Part shown: positions 48,650 through 59,356 of the stretch, one piece after another
Numbering within the stretch: position 1 is the stretch's first letter
How the letters are laid out: each line of letters opens with the position of its first letter
From: Clostridium sp. NkU-1
GTDB taxonomy: Bacteria; Bacillota_A; Clostridia; Lachnospirales; Lachnospiraceae
Length of the DNA stretch: 64,000 nucleotides
Assembly: GCA_001312405.1 (NCBI GenBank)
Contig: BBDR01000004.1
Coordinates: 62,001-126,000 of the forward strand
Direction: 5' to 3'
The notes under the pieces: generated by a model
The model's input: only the letters and a program-made list of their open reading frames with translations
Told to the model about the DNA's origin: nothing
Databases searched by the model: none
Translations under genes and position numbers: made by a program

Positions 48650-51016
48650 ATGATCCAGGTGGTAAAGAGAGATGGGGAAAGTGCTGAATTCAGTCTGAAT
48701 AAAATCACGGAAGCGATTAAAAAAAGCATTTAAGGCCACTCAAAAGGAGTTTAATAATGAAATACTGGAATTGCTGTCTCTTCGGGTAACTGCGGATTTT
48801 CAGGGAAAGATGTCAGGAGGAGAAGTTACGGTAGAACAGATTCAGGACAGTGTGGAACACGTTCTTGAGCAGGCAGGATATACCGATGTGGCGAAGGCTT
48901 ATATTTTATACAGGAAACAGAGAGAAAAAATACGGAATATGAAGGATACCATTCTGGATTACAAGGCTGTGGTAAACAGCTACGTAAAGGTAGAGGATTG
49001 GCGTGTCAAGGAAAATTCCACTGTCACCTATTCCGTCGGAGGACTGATATTAAGTAACTCCGGTGCGGTTACGGCTAATTACTGGCTGTCTGAAATTTAT
49101 GACCAGGAGATTGCAAATGCCCACAGGAATGCGGATGTCCATATTCACGATTTATCCATGCTTACCGGTTACTGTGCCGGCTGGTCCTTAAAGCAGCTCC
49201 TTTTAGAGGGGCTTGGCGGAATACCGGGAAAGATCACTTCTTCCCCTGCAAAGCATTTATCCGTACTTTGCAACCAGATGGTCAATTTCCTGGGAATCAT
49301 GCAGAATGAATGGGCAGGAGCACAGGCCTTTTCCTCTTTTGATACTTATCTGGCTCCTTTTGTAAAGGCTGATCAATTATCCTACCGGGAAGTGAAGAAA
49401 TGCATTGAATCCTTTATTTATGGTGTGAATACGCCAAGCCGCTGGGGAACACAGGCTCCGTTCTCCAATATTACCCTGGACTGGACCGTTCCGGCCGATA
49501 TGGCGGAGCTTAATGCCATTGTTGGAGGAAAAGAGGCGGACTTTAAATATAAGGACTGCAAGGCTGAGATGGATATGATCAATAAGGCCTTTATTGAAAC
49601 CATGATAGAGGGAGACGCCAATGGGCGGGGCTTCCAGTATCCCATTCCTACTTACTCCATTACCAGGGATTTTGACTGGTCCAATACGGAGAACAACCGG
49701 CTGCTGTTTGAAATGACCTCTAAATACGGAACCCCTTATTTCTCCAACTATATTAACAGCGATATGGAACCAAGCGATGTAAGGAGCATGTGCTGCCGTT
49801 TGCGCCTGGATTTAAGGGAGCTTAGGAGAAAGACCGGAGGCTTCTTTGGTTCCGGTGAAAGTACCGGTTCTGTGGCGTTGTGACCATCAACATGCCAAGA
49901 ATTGCTTATCTTTCCCAGAATAAAGCCGATTTTTACAAGCGTCTGGATCATATGATGGATATTTCTGCCCGGTCATTAAAAACCAAGCGTGAAGTCATAA
50001 CAAAGCTTTTGAATCAGGGGCTTTATCCTTATACGAAACGTTATCTGGGCAGCTTTGAAAATCATTTTTCCACCATCGGCCTGATCGGAATGAATGAAGT
50101 TGCTTAAATGCCAAATGGCTGGGGCAGGATCTGACAAGTGAAAAAAACAAGACAGTTTACAAAGGATGTGTTAAATCACATGCGGGAAAGGCTGTCAGAT
50201 TACCAGGAAATGTACGGAGACCTCTATAACCTTGAGGCAACTCCTGCAGAGTCCACCACATACCGGCTGGCAAAGCATGACAAGAAGCATTATCCGGATA
50301 TCATAACAGCCGGAAATCCGGGGGATACCCCTTATTATACCAACAGCTCCCACCTTCCTGTGGACTATACGGCAGATGTTTTTGATGCCCTTGAAATTCA
50401 GGATGAGCTGCAGACCCTTTATACATCAGGAACCGTATTCCATGCATTTCTGGGTGAGAAGCTTCCTGACTGGGAAGCAGCAGCAAAGCTGGTGCACACC
50501 ATTGCTGAGAATTTCAAGCTGCCTTATTATACATTGTCGCCAACCTATTCCATTTGTTCGGAGCACGGATATCTTTCCGGTGAACATAAGGTATGCCCGG
50601 TCTGCGGAAAAAAAGCTGAGGTATACAGCCGGATCACCGGCTACTACCGTCCGGTGCAGAACTGGAATGAGGGAAAGACCCAGGAATATAAGAACCGGAC
50701 AGCCTACGATCCTTTCCACTCTGTACTTAAAAAAGGAGCTTTAAGGGAAAACGGGGATAAGGCAGCGGTGAAGAAAGCGGAGATCCCGGCCGGACCTATC
50801 TCTTTACAACAAAAACCTGCCCTAATTGCCGGATCGCAAAACAGTTTTTACAAAATATGGATTATGAGGTGGTAGATGCCGAGGAAAATGCAGAGCTTGC
50901 CACAAAGTTTGGGATCATGCAGGCGCCTACTCTGGTGGTCATAAAGAACGGCCAGGTAAAAAAAGATCACAAATGCCTCTGAAATCAGGAAATTTGCGGA
51001 AGACAGGACTAACTGA
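48650..51016 (+). CDS. nrdD: Anaerobic (class III) ribonucleotide reductase with C-terminal glutaredoxin-like domain (six frameshifts)
   Basis: Oxygen-sensitive glycyl-radical enzyme making deoxyribonucleotides; 788 residues after correction. An ATP-cone starts the protein (IQVVKRDGESAEFSLNKITEAI). The core has RNADVHIHDLSMLTGYCAGW, then Zn site CSEHGYLSGEHKVCPVCG and glycyl-radical loop SRITGYYRPVQNW. A final domain reads YLFTTKTCPNCRIAKQFLQ, MQAPTLVVIKNG, a glutaredoxin fold with a CPNC redox pair. Breaks: A7 at 48719, 50141 and 50958, plus missing bases near 49875, 50105 and 50800. An nrdG activase gene is not adjacent. Confidence 0.92.
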
Positions 51017-51172
51017 AATGGCTTCATTCCTCTGCCGGTCCGTCATTAAGATATGGTAGTCAGTGAAAAGATTCTATGCTATAATGGCATGGAATCTTTT
51101 TCCGTTTCAAAAAAGAGGGGGTGGCGGAATATGAAAATGACCGGCCCTGTTTGGAATGATTGAAGATAACAT

Positions 51173-52564
51173 GTGACTGAAGAGGAGCTTAGAAAGATGG
51201 GAAGAGAAAAGTTTTCATCTCGCCTGGGATTTATACTGATTTCAGCAGGATGTGCCATTGGCCTTGGAAATGTCTGGCGTTTTCCTTATATTGTGGGCCA
51301 GTATGGAGGAGCAGCTTTTGTTTTGATTTACGCGGTGTTCCTGCTTATTTTGGGGCTGCCTATTGTGGTAATGGAATTTGCCGTGGGGCGTGCCAGCCAG
51401 AAGAGCATTGCATTGTCCTATGATGTACTGGAGCCTGAAGGAAGCAAATGGCATTATGCCAAATACCTGGGAATGGCGGGAAATTACATTTTAATGATGT
51501 TTTATACCACGGTTTCCGGCTGGATGGTCTTATATTTTTTAAAGATGGCAAAGGGAGATTTTGTGGGCCTTGATGCGGAAGGGGTAGCCGCAGAGTTTGG
51601 GAACATGCTGGCAAATCCTGTTCTCATGGGAATATTTATGATCATCATGGTCGTTGGCGGCTTTTCTATCTGTGCCAGAGGGCTCCAGGGAGGCGTAGAA
51701 AAGATCACAAAATTAATGATGGTATGTCTTTTGGTCTTAATGGCCATACTTGCTGTTCATTCAGTGTTCATGGAAAACAGCAGGGCAGGACTGGAATTTT
51801 ATTTAAAGCCTGATTTCGGCAAGATCAGGGAAGCAGGGATAGGCGAAGTCATATTCGCTGCTATGGGACAGGCCTTCTTTACCTTAAGTATTGGAATCGG
51901 AGCTCTTGCCATCTTTGGAAGCTACATCGGCAAGGATCACAGGCTGACCGGAGAAGCCATCAGTGTGGCGGTTCTGGATACCTTTGTGGCCTTTATGGCG
52001 GGACTTATTATTTTCCCTGCCTGCTTTGCATTTCAGATTGAACCGGGCCAGGGGCCAAAGCTGGTTTTTGTGACTTTGCCCAACGTATTTAATAACATGG
52101 CAGGCGGAAGGCTGTTGGGAAGCCTGTTCTTCCTTTTTATGTCATTTGCTGCTATTTCCACGGTAATTGCGGTTTTCCAGAATATTGTTTCTTTTGCCAC
52201 AGATTTGACCGGCTGCACCATAAAAAAGGCGGTATGGCTGAATGCGGCAGCTATTATTATATTATCCCTGCCCTGTGTGCTGGGATTTAATGTGTGGAGC
52301 GGTTTTATGCCTTTTGGCGAAGGAAGCAATGTTCTGGATCTGGAAGATTTTATTATCAGTAACAACCTGCTTCCTCTGGGAAGTCTGGTCTATCTTGCTT
52401 TCTGCACCAGCAGATACGGCTGGGGATTTGAGAATTTCATGAAAGAAGCCAATGAAGGAAAAGGAATCCGTTTTCCGAGATGGGCAAGGGCTTATATAAC
52501 ATTGGTTCTGCCGGTCATTGTTCTGGTGATCTTTATTCAGGGCTATGTGGCTAAATTCTTTTAA
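51173..52564 (+). CDS. Sodium-dependent transporter (SNF/NSS family)
   Basis: Intact 463-residue Na+-coupled symporter with about eleven to twelve membrane segments, fewer than in animal relatives. The first helix shows the hallmark SAGCAIGLGNVWRFPYIVGQYGGAAF, which binds Na+ and substrate. Prokaryotic members carry amino acids such as tryptophan, tyrosine or leucine. The GTG at 51173 is used; ATG at 51197 (GREKFSSRLGF) is equally plausible. It stands alone with its own terminator. Confidence 0.93.
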   Translation: MTEEELRKMGREKFSSRLGFILISAGCAIGLGNVWRFPYIVGQYGGAAFVLIYAVFLLILGLPIVVMEFAVGRASQKSIALSYDVLEPEGSKWHYAKYLGMAGNYILMMFYTTVSGWMVLYFLKMAKGDFVGLDAEGVAAEFGNMLANPVLMGIFMIIMVVGGFSICARGLQGGVEKITKLMMVCLLVLMAILAVHSVFMENSRAGLEFYLKPDFGKIREAGIGEVIFAAMGQAFFTLSIGIGALAIFGSYIGKDHRLTGEAISVAVLDTFVAFMAGLIIFPACFAFQIEPGQGPKLVFVTLPNVFNNMAGGRLLGSLFFLFMSFAAISTVIAVFQNIVSFATDLTGCTIKKAVWLNAAAIIILSLPCVLGFNVWSGFMPFGEGSNVLDLEDFIISNNLLPLGSLVYLAFCTSRYGWGFENFMKEANEGKGIRFPRWARAYITLVLPVIVLVIFIQGYVAKFF

Positions 52565-52613
52565 AGACTGATGAGATAGCTGCCTTGCAGCAGAATTATG
52601 TATCGTTAAGAAA

Positions 52614-52650
52614 AGAGGCCTGCAGGTCTGAACCTGCGGGCCTCTGTGTT
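52614..52650 (+). terminator. Intrinsic terminator of the sodium-dependent transporter
   Basis: AGAGGCCTGCAGGT and ACCTGCGGGCCTCT arms around CTGA, followed by GTGTTGCTGTTT. Confidence 0.8.
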
Positions 52651-52831
52651 GCTGTTTGCCTTTCTTATCCGGCTTTCCTATGCCTTGCAACCGTACCTGG
52701 CTGTAGGGAGCTGCTTTGCTTCAAGGGATCATTTCCGCTTATATAAAATGGCAGAACGGGAGAAATGGACTTGCAAAAACAGATAAGCTATATGTATGAA
52801 AACGAAAAGATGTTTTCATAATCGGCTGGAC

Positions 52832-52880
52832 GGGGCGCAGAACGCCCCTTCTATCTTCACTTGTGTTGCAAGTGAAGATA
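52832..52880. other. Two hairpins in the gap before the MBL-fold gene
   Basis: GGGGCG/CGCCCC (52832-52848) and a perfect 12-base inverted repeat TATCTTCACTTG/CAAGTGAAGATA (52852-52880), then an AT-rich promoter-like stretch to 52960. The 400-base gap 52565-52971 holds no gene that I can see. The second repeat could be an operator or a terminator without T run. Confidence 0.5.
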
Positions 52881-52971
52881 AGCTATATTATGTTATATAA
52901 TATAATATTTTCAAGTAAGAATGAAAGTTAAAAGATCGTTCGATAAATGGAATGATTGGAGGACAAGATCG

Positions 52972-53793
52972 ATGGATAAGCAGGATTTAAATTATAACGA
53001 GTATGTAGAAATTGCTGAAAGAGTCTACTGGGTAGGATTTTTTTGACGAAAATGCAGGCCTCCACTGCAATCCCTATTTAATTGTAGATGGTGATGAGGC
53101 AGTGCTTATCGACAGCGGCAGCCGGGAGGATTTCAGCACGGTCATGCTGAAAGTCATGCGGACGGGGGTCAGCCCAGGCAGGATCAGCCGCCTGATATAC
53201 CAGCATTATGATCCGGATCTATGCGGCAATATTCCCCATATAGAAACTCTCATTAACAGCAAAGATCTAAAAATCATTTCCCATCATGAAAATAATATTT
53301 TCATCAATTATTATTCTGTGAGTACGCCAAAACAGTGCATTGAACAATTGGGATTTCATTTTGAATTTGCAAGCGGCAGGCGCCTGGAATTTATCAGGAC
53401 GCCTTATTCTCACTCACCGGGCAGCTTCGTCACTTATGATGTGAAGACAAAAATATTATTCAGCAGCGATATTTTCGGAAGCTATGATCACAACTGGAGC
53501 TTATATACGCTGATCGGTCATGAATGCCGGGACTGCACGCCCCGGAAAATCTGCCCAATCACCCAAAAGGTATGCCAGATAAAGGTATAATAAATTTTCA
53601 TCAACGAAATATGCCATCAAAAAAAGCACTTGAGTATGCCCTAGAAAGGATAGAGAAGCTGGATATTTCCCTGATTGCACCTCAGCATGGAAGTATCCTG
53701 GATACTTTTGAGGCACAGGAAATCGTAATAAAACGGCTGAAGGAATTGACTAAGGTCGGGATCGATTATTTCCTGGAGGAGGAAGAACATTGA
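52972..53793 (+). CDS. MBL-fold diiron-type (ODP-like) protein (two frameshifts)
   Basis: 273 residues resembling the metallo-beta-lactamase-fold part of flavodiiron proteins and oxygen-binding diiron proteins. The fold starts VYWVGFFDENAGLHCNPYLIVDGDEAVLIDSGSR. The ligand loop is YQHYDPDLCGN rather than HxExDH; later metal residues lie in YSHSPGSFVTYD and SSDIFGSYD, and AQPHG-like APQHGSIL near the end. A Cys-rich insert ECRDCTPRKICPITQKVCQI is present. Breaks: T7 at 53038-53044 (extra T) and a missing A near 53585. It overlaps the HD-GYP gene by 4 bases, so it probably senses oxygen or redox for it. Confidence 0.8.
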
Positions 53794-55062
53794 GGCGGAC
53801 AGAAACGATCCTGATGGGAAAAAAAATCATTTTGGAAGGATCGGGCTCGGATGAATATGTGAAGGCAATGCTTGAGCATTTTGCAAAGCAGGTGGATAAC
53901 CAGATTCATACCGAATTGGTCTCGGAGATCATGGAACGTTATGTAGTCGTGTCAAAACAGCTGGAAATAAAGAGCAGGGAATTGGAAAAAAAGCGATGCT
54001 TCCCGCCGGGAAGCCCAGGAAATCGCGCTGATCAGCAACTGGGAGCTGAATCTCTCCACAAAGCAGCTATGGTGGTCGGACACCATGAACAGGATATTGG
54101 AAACAGACCAGTCCGTTGAACCGGATCTGAAGTTTTATTTTCAAAAGGTTTATCCTGAAGATAAAGCACTGGTGAGCCAGATTTTTCATGATATGCAAAA
54201 CGGCATGGTGCCTGCCGAATACCGGTACAGGCTGCTGATGGAAGGAAACCGGATCAAGTGGGTACATATCCGGTTTGTGGCATCAAAGGATTCAAGTGGA
54301 AGGCCCTCCAAAATCCATGGAACGATCCAGGACATCACCGGCATTAAGGTTGTTGAGGAGAAGCTGGAAGGATATAATCATCATCTGGAAGAACTGGTCA
54401 GGAAAAAGGTGGCGGAGGTATCTGCTTCCCAAATGGCTACCATCCATGCATTAGTGAAGCTTTCAGAGTCCAGGGATGATGAGACAGGAGAGCATATTGT
54501 CAGAACATCAAAGTATTGCCGCCTCTTGGCGGAAAAGCTGTGGGAGATGGGAGTGCATCGGAGAGAACTAGACCATGCATTTATTGACAGCATCACCCAG
54601 GCAAGCCCTTTGCACGACATTGGCAAGGTTGGGATTCCCGATGGAGTTCTCCTAAAGCCTGGCAAACTGACGCCGGAGGAATTTGAAATCATGAAAACCC
54701 ATACAACCATTGGATATCAGACCCTGGCCAGCATCGAAAAAAAAGGATACTGGAAGCGCATTTGTCAAGGTTGGTATGGAAATTACCCTTTGCCATCATG
54801 AAAAATGGGATGGAAGCGGATACCAAAGGGACTGAAAGGGGAAGAGATTCCAATATCAGCGAGAATCATGGCTTTGGCAGATGTGTATGATGCGCTGCGG
54901 TCAAAGCGTGTGTATAAAGAGGGGTATACCCATGAGAAGAGTTTAGGGATAATCACCCAGGGAAGAGGCAGCCATTTTGATCCTCTTCTGGCAGATGTTT
55001 TCCTGGAAAACGATTCCGCTTTCCGGGATATATTTGATGGGGCTTCAAACGGAAAGGCATAA
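53790..55062 (+). CDS. PAS/HD-GYP cyclic-di-GMP phosphodiesterase (three frameshifts)
   Basis: 423 residues after correction. An N-terminal coiled stretch leads to a PAS domain (ISNWELNLSTKQLWWSDTMNRIL ... IHGTIQDITGIK). The HD-GYP domain has HALVKLSESRDDETGEHIVRTSKYC, SPLHDIGKVGIPD with the HD metal site, [24 protein letters not shown] with GYP, and ALADVYDALRSKR. It should hydrolyse cyclic-di-GMP. Breaks: A7 at 53986-53992, A8 near 54738, and one missing C near 54825. Coupled to the MBL-fold gene upstream. Confidence 0.9.
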
Positions 55063-55068
55063 TCAGTT

Positions 55069-55569
55069 TTAAAAAGTTCGTGTTTCTCCTTGACTTGGGA
55101 GCACACGAACTTTTTTGCACCATTGTTTAGATTTCGTAATAGCCTGCCTGGCCATCCAGCCTTTTTTTTGTTCTTCCACCAGATCTGCCAGAGTAATGTT
55201 GTCTACCACATCAGAGATTGCATGATCCAGTTTTTTTCCATACCATGAGAGTGGCACAATTCTGGGAACGGCTGCAGGGATTGATTTCATCCTCCAGACA
55301 TGTTACAGGAACCAGACTTCCCTCTGCAAGGCGCAGAATCATGCCAACGGTATATTCCGAAGGTCCTTTGTCAGATAATAACCGCCCTGGGCGCCTCTTC
55401 TGCTTTTCACATACCCGGCCCTGCTTAAGATGGTAACAATCTGCTCTAAGTATTTATCGGATATTTCCTGGCGTTCCGCCACCTGATTGATCTTTGTGCA
55501 TTCTCCCGGATGAAGCGCAAATTCAAGCATCATACGAAGGGCATAACGTCCCTTGGTAGAGAATTTCAT
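55069..55569 (-). CDS. Rrf2 family regulator with possible Fe-S ligands (two frameshifts)
   Basis: 166 residues after correction. KFSTKGRYALRMMLEFALH, a winged helix ISDKYLEQIVTILSRAGYVKSRRGAQGGYYL, and a C-terminal CLEDEINPCSRSQNC with three Cys (spacing C-x7-C-x5-C) like IscR-type members that bind a cluster. Rrf2 proteins include CymR (cysteine) and IscR (Fe-S). Breaks: one base missing near 55365 and one extra in T7 at 55231-55237. The frame ends inside the terminator, so its last ~10 residues are uncertain. Targets unknown. Confidence 0.83.
55071..55116. terminator. Bidirectional terminator
   Basis: AAAAAGTTCGTG and CACGAACTTTTT arms. It ends the HD-GYP gene and overlaps the last codons of the convergent Rrf2 gene. 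Confidence 0.85.
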
Positions 55570-55992
55570 GGTTAAAAATCTCCTTCCTAATTATTCTTAT
55601 CTGTTTAGTAGGATATAAAAATATTGTACACGAAACCACTTGAAAAGTAAACCTTAAATTATCCTGCTTCCCAATTTATGGAAATGGATGTATACTAATA
55701 CTCATTGGGGAATTGGAAATAGAAGCACAGTACAAACCTGATCATTGAACCTGTTCTTTCTGCGTATGATCTATATTAATCTGCCGGTGCCATTTTTCCC
55801 CAGTTTTGGAGCAGTCTTGTGGTGTTATCCTATAATATAGGTTATCAGAAAACGCTTTTCAGATTTCTGATAAAAGGCAGCGTCCTTTGCTTCCAATAAT
55901 ATGGATAACAACCATGACAATGGACTGCATTTACAGCTTAAAGGCAAAGTGGATACCAGAGGGTACCAATGAATCGATAGGAGATAAAAGAG
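55570..55992. other. Intergenic region with a promoter and hairpin
   Basis: 423 bases without a gene. It holds the promoter region of the Rrf2 gene, a TATACT near 55690, a TATAAT at 55831-55836 and an inverted repeat TATCAGAAA (55843-55851)/TTTCTGATA (55864-55872) upstream of nadE. No homopolymer tail follows the repeat. Nothing else supported. Confidence 0.5.
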
Positions 55993-57905
55993 ATGAAACA
56001 TGGATATATCCGGGTTGCCGCGGCAACCCCTGATGTAAAGGTAGCAGACCCGGAATTTAACAGAGAACGGATTTGTGAGCTGATTAAAGAGGGAATTGAA
56101 AGGCATGCAAAGCTCATGGTGTTTCCGGAGCTCTGCCTTACGGCTTATACCTGCGGCGATTTATTCGGGCAGGACGCCCTGTTAAAAAAAGGCCGGGCAG
56201 GAGCTTAAGGAGATTTTAAAGGCAACAGAAGGCCACGATCTTTTGTGCTTTATAGGTATGCCCTGGGAATGGGGCGGAAAGCTTTATAATACGGCTGTTG
56301 CCGTTCAAAACGGAAGGATTCTAGGAATCGTTCCCAAGACGAATTTGCCCAATTATTCAGAGTTTTATGAGCTGCGTTATTTCCAGCCGGGAAACGAAGT
56401 ACCGGTGATGGTTAAATGGGAGGATGAGCTGATTCCCATGGGCACTAATATTCTTTTTGCATGTGAGGACATTCCCCAGCTTGTGGTGGCAGCAGAGATC
56501 TGTGAGGATGCATGGGTTCCCAATCCCCCATCCATCCGCCATGCCATGGCCGGAGCAACGGTGATTGTAAACTGTTCCGCCAGCGACGAGACAACGGGAA
56601 AGGATATTTACCGGAGAAGCCTTATCACGGGACATTCCGCCAGCCTGGTATGCGGCTTCATCTATGCCAATGCAGGAGAGGGAGAATCCACTCAGGATCT
56701 GGTGTTCGGCGGTCAGAACCTGATTGCGGAAGACGGATCTCTCCTTGCAGAATCCAAACGTTTTGGAAATGAGACCATATACGGGGATATGGACTTAGAC
56801 AGACTGATTCATGAAAGACGCCGCATGACCACGTTTCCCCAGGCAGATCAGAAGGATTATACCCTGGTTCCCTTCAAAATGAAGCAGGAGGAACTGGACT
56901 TAAAGAGATTTATTGATCCAAGGCCCTTTGTCCCGGACAATGAGGAGGAGAGGAACAGAAGATGTGAGGAGATTCTTTCCATACAGGCCATGGGCTTAAA
57001 AAAAGAGGCTTGCCCACACCGGATGCAGGCATGGGGTTATAGGGATTTCTGGAGGCTTGGATTCGACCCTGGCCCTTCTTGTGACAGTCCGCGCCTTTGA
57101 CATGCTGGAAATCCCCAGAAATCAGATCCATGCAGTGACCATGCCCTGCTTCGGAACAACGGACCGGACGTATCACAACGCCTGCACGCTGACCAATACC
57201 CTTGGAGCGGAGCTTACAGAGATAAACATCAGGGAAGCAGTAAGCCTTCATTTCCGGGATATTGGACAGAGGGAAGATGTCCACGATATAACCTATGAAA
57301 ATTCCCAGGCAAGGGAGAGAACCCAGGTTCTGATGGATATGGCAAATAAATTAAACGGTATGGTCATTGGAACTGGGGACATGTCTGAACTGGCTCTTGG
57401 CTGGGCGACCTATAACGGCGACCATATGTCCATGTATGGGGTCAACGCTTCGGTGCCAAAGACCCTGGTACGCCATCTGGTCCGCTACTATGCGGACACC
57501 TGCGGGGAAGAGGCTTTAAGCGGTGTGCTTCTGGATGTTCTGGACACGCCTGTAAGCCCGGAGCTCCTTCCTCCCCAGAATGGGGAAATTGCCCAGAAAA
57601 CAGAAGACCTGGTAGGCCCCTATGAGCTTCATGATTTCTTCCTGTACCAGATCTTAAGGTTTGGATGCCGGCCGGAGAAGGTCTACCGCATGGCGGTTTA
57701 TGCGTTTTCAGGGCAATATGAGAAGGAAGTTATTTTAAAATGGTTGAAGGTATTTTACCGCAGATTTTTCAGTCAGCAGTTTAAGCGCTCCTGCATGCCT
57801 GACGGACCCAAGGTAGGGTCAGTAGCAGTATCCCCAAGAGGAGATTTGCGCATGCCAAGCGATGCCGTAAGCCGCCTGTGGCTGGATGAACTAGAAAATT
57901 TATAA
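55993..57905 (+). CDS. nadE: Glutamine-dependent NAD+ synthetase (two frameshifts)
   Basis: Two-domain enzyme that amidates nicotinate adenine dinucleotide to NAD+. 636 residues after correction. The N-terminal nitrilase-like glutaminase has Glu in [12 protein letters not shown], Lys in [12 protein letters not shown] and Cys in [11 protein letters not shown]. The C-terminal ATP-pyrophosphatase domain has the PP-loop [12 protein letters not shown], then [17 protein letters not shown]. Breaks are extra As in A7 at 56184-56190 and 56998-57004. Start ATG 55993 follows AGGAGA. Confidence 0.95.
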
Positions 57906-57919
57906 AAGAGAGGTACATT

Positions 57920-58698
57920 ATGATAACCAGCAGCGCCAATGCAAGGGTGAAACAGGTGATGAACCTATCAAAGAAGGCAAAAGCCAGAAATGCAAGCGGC
58001 CTCTTTGTAGCGGAAGGCCTTCGCATGTTTAAGGAAATTCCGGCGGACAGGATTGACAGCGTCTTTGTGTCAGAGAGCTTTTTAAAGTCTGAAGCCCATA
58101 AAAAGCTTTTGTCGGAAAAGAAATACGAGGTTGTTTCGGATGATGTGTTTAAGGCCATGTCAGATACCCAGACTCCTCAGGGGGTTTTAGCCCTTGCAAA
58201 GCAGTATGCCTATAGGGAAGCAGACTTGTTAGCTGCACCTGGCCCTTCCTTTCTGATGGTTCTGGAAAACATCCAGGACCCGGGGAATTTAGGAACCATT
58301 CTCAGGGCCGGAGAGGGAGCAGGCATCACCGGCGTGCTTATGAGCGATACCACGGCGGATATTTACAATCCAAAAGTAATCCGTTCTACCATGGGTCCAT
58401 TTTTCGTGTTCCGTTTGTGTATACAGAAGACTTAACCGCCTCTTTAAAGGCTTTAAAAGCCGGCGGGGTCAGGCTTTATGCAGCACATTTAGATGGCAGG
58501 AATAATTATGAAAAAGAGGATTATACTGTTGATACAGGGTTTTTAGTGGGAAATGAAGCAAACGGCCTGACGGACGAAACTGCAGCGCTGGCAGATGCCT
58601 ATGTAAAGATCCCCATGAAAGGAGAGGTGGAATCCTTAAACGCGGCGGTTGCGGCCTCTGTATTGATGTTTGAGGCGGCAAGGCAGCGTCGGATGTAG
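57920..58698 (+). CDS. SpoU-family RNA 2'-O-methyltransferase (one frameshift)
   Basis: 259 residues after restoring one base near 58396. The N-terminal substrate-binding domain starts ITSSANARVKQVMNLSKKAKARN. The knotted SPOUT domain has ENIQDPGNLGTILRAGEGAG, VGNEANGLTDE and IPMKGEVESLNAAVAASVLMFE, motifs 1 to 3. Members methylate rRNA or tRNA with SAM. It could be TrmH/RlmB-like; the exact site is not decidable. It starts 14 bases after nadE. Confidence 0.9.
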
Positions 58699-58699
58699 C

Positions 58700-58914
58700 C
58701 GTCAGAAAATCGTAAGGCTTTTTACAGGCAGAAATATTGAGAAATACTGGAATATATAGTATGATAGTTATAGTTCGTCATGCATATACATGTGCCTTTC
58801 AGAAATATGCTTTATATGCCGGATTATGAATGAAGTGGCCGAACTATATCGTATGTTAACAGATAGATTTGCCGGGCAGCTTTGCCTACAATGGCAGGGA
58901 AGGGGAATGATAAG
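58700..58914. other. Leader region before nfeD with a long-range inverted repeat
   Basis: TATAGTTCG (58769-58777) and CGAACTATA (58840-58848) are perfect complements 62 bases apart, so the transcript leader could fold back on itself. There is a TATAGT near 58755. No gene is seen. The stem may be chance. Confidence 0.35.
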
Positions 58915-59355
58915 ATGGCAGCAGTCTATTGGCTTATTGCATTTGTAGTGCTTCTTGGAATTGAAGCAGTGACCATGGCCTTAACGACCGTGTGGTTTGC
59001 GGGAGGAGCATTGGTTGCATTTGTGCTGGCGTTGTTTGGAATTAATATCCAGGTGCAGCTGGCGCTGTTTGTAATTGTGTCTTTTATTCTTTTATTCTTT
59101 ACAAGGCCTTTTGCCTTAAAATATGTAAACCGGAAAACGGTAAAGACCAATTTGGAAAGCCTCATTGGAAAAAGTGCCAGGGTTACGGTCACAATCAACA
59201 ACACAGAGGGAAAAGGTGCGGCGATCCTAAACGGTCAGGAATGGACTGCAAGGGCACTGGAGGAAAACAGAATATACCCGGTAGGCGCTATGGTGGAAGT
59301 AAAAGAAATAAGAGGCGTAAAATTAATTGTGAGTATGAATCAGGAGGAATCATAG
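58915..59355 (+). CDS. NfeD-like membrane protein
   Basis: 146 residues; ATG 58915 after AAGGGGAATG. Three hydrophobic segments (WLIAFVVLLGIEAVTMAL, TVWFAGGALVAFVLALF, VQLALFVIVSFILLFF) are followed by a C-terminal OB-fold (LIGKSARVTVTIN ... VGAMVEVKEIRGVKLIV). NfeD proteins pair with SPFH proteins, here the next gene 1 base away. They are thought to help organise membrane microdomains. Confidence 0.88.
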   Translation: MAAVYWLIAFVVLLGIEAVTMALTTVWFAGGALVAFVLALFGINIQVQLALFVIVSFILLFFTRPFALKYVNRKTVKTNLESLIGKSARVTVTINNTEGKGAAILNGQEWTARALEENRIYPVGAMVEVKEIRGVKLIVSMNQEES

Positions 59356-59356
59356 T

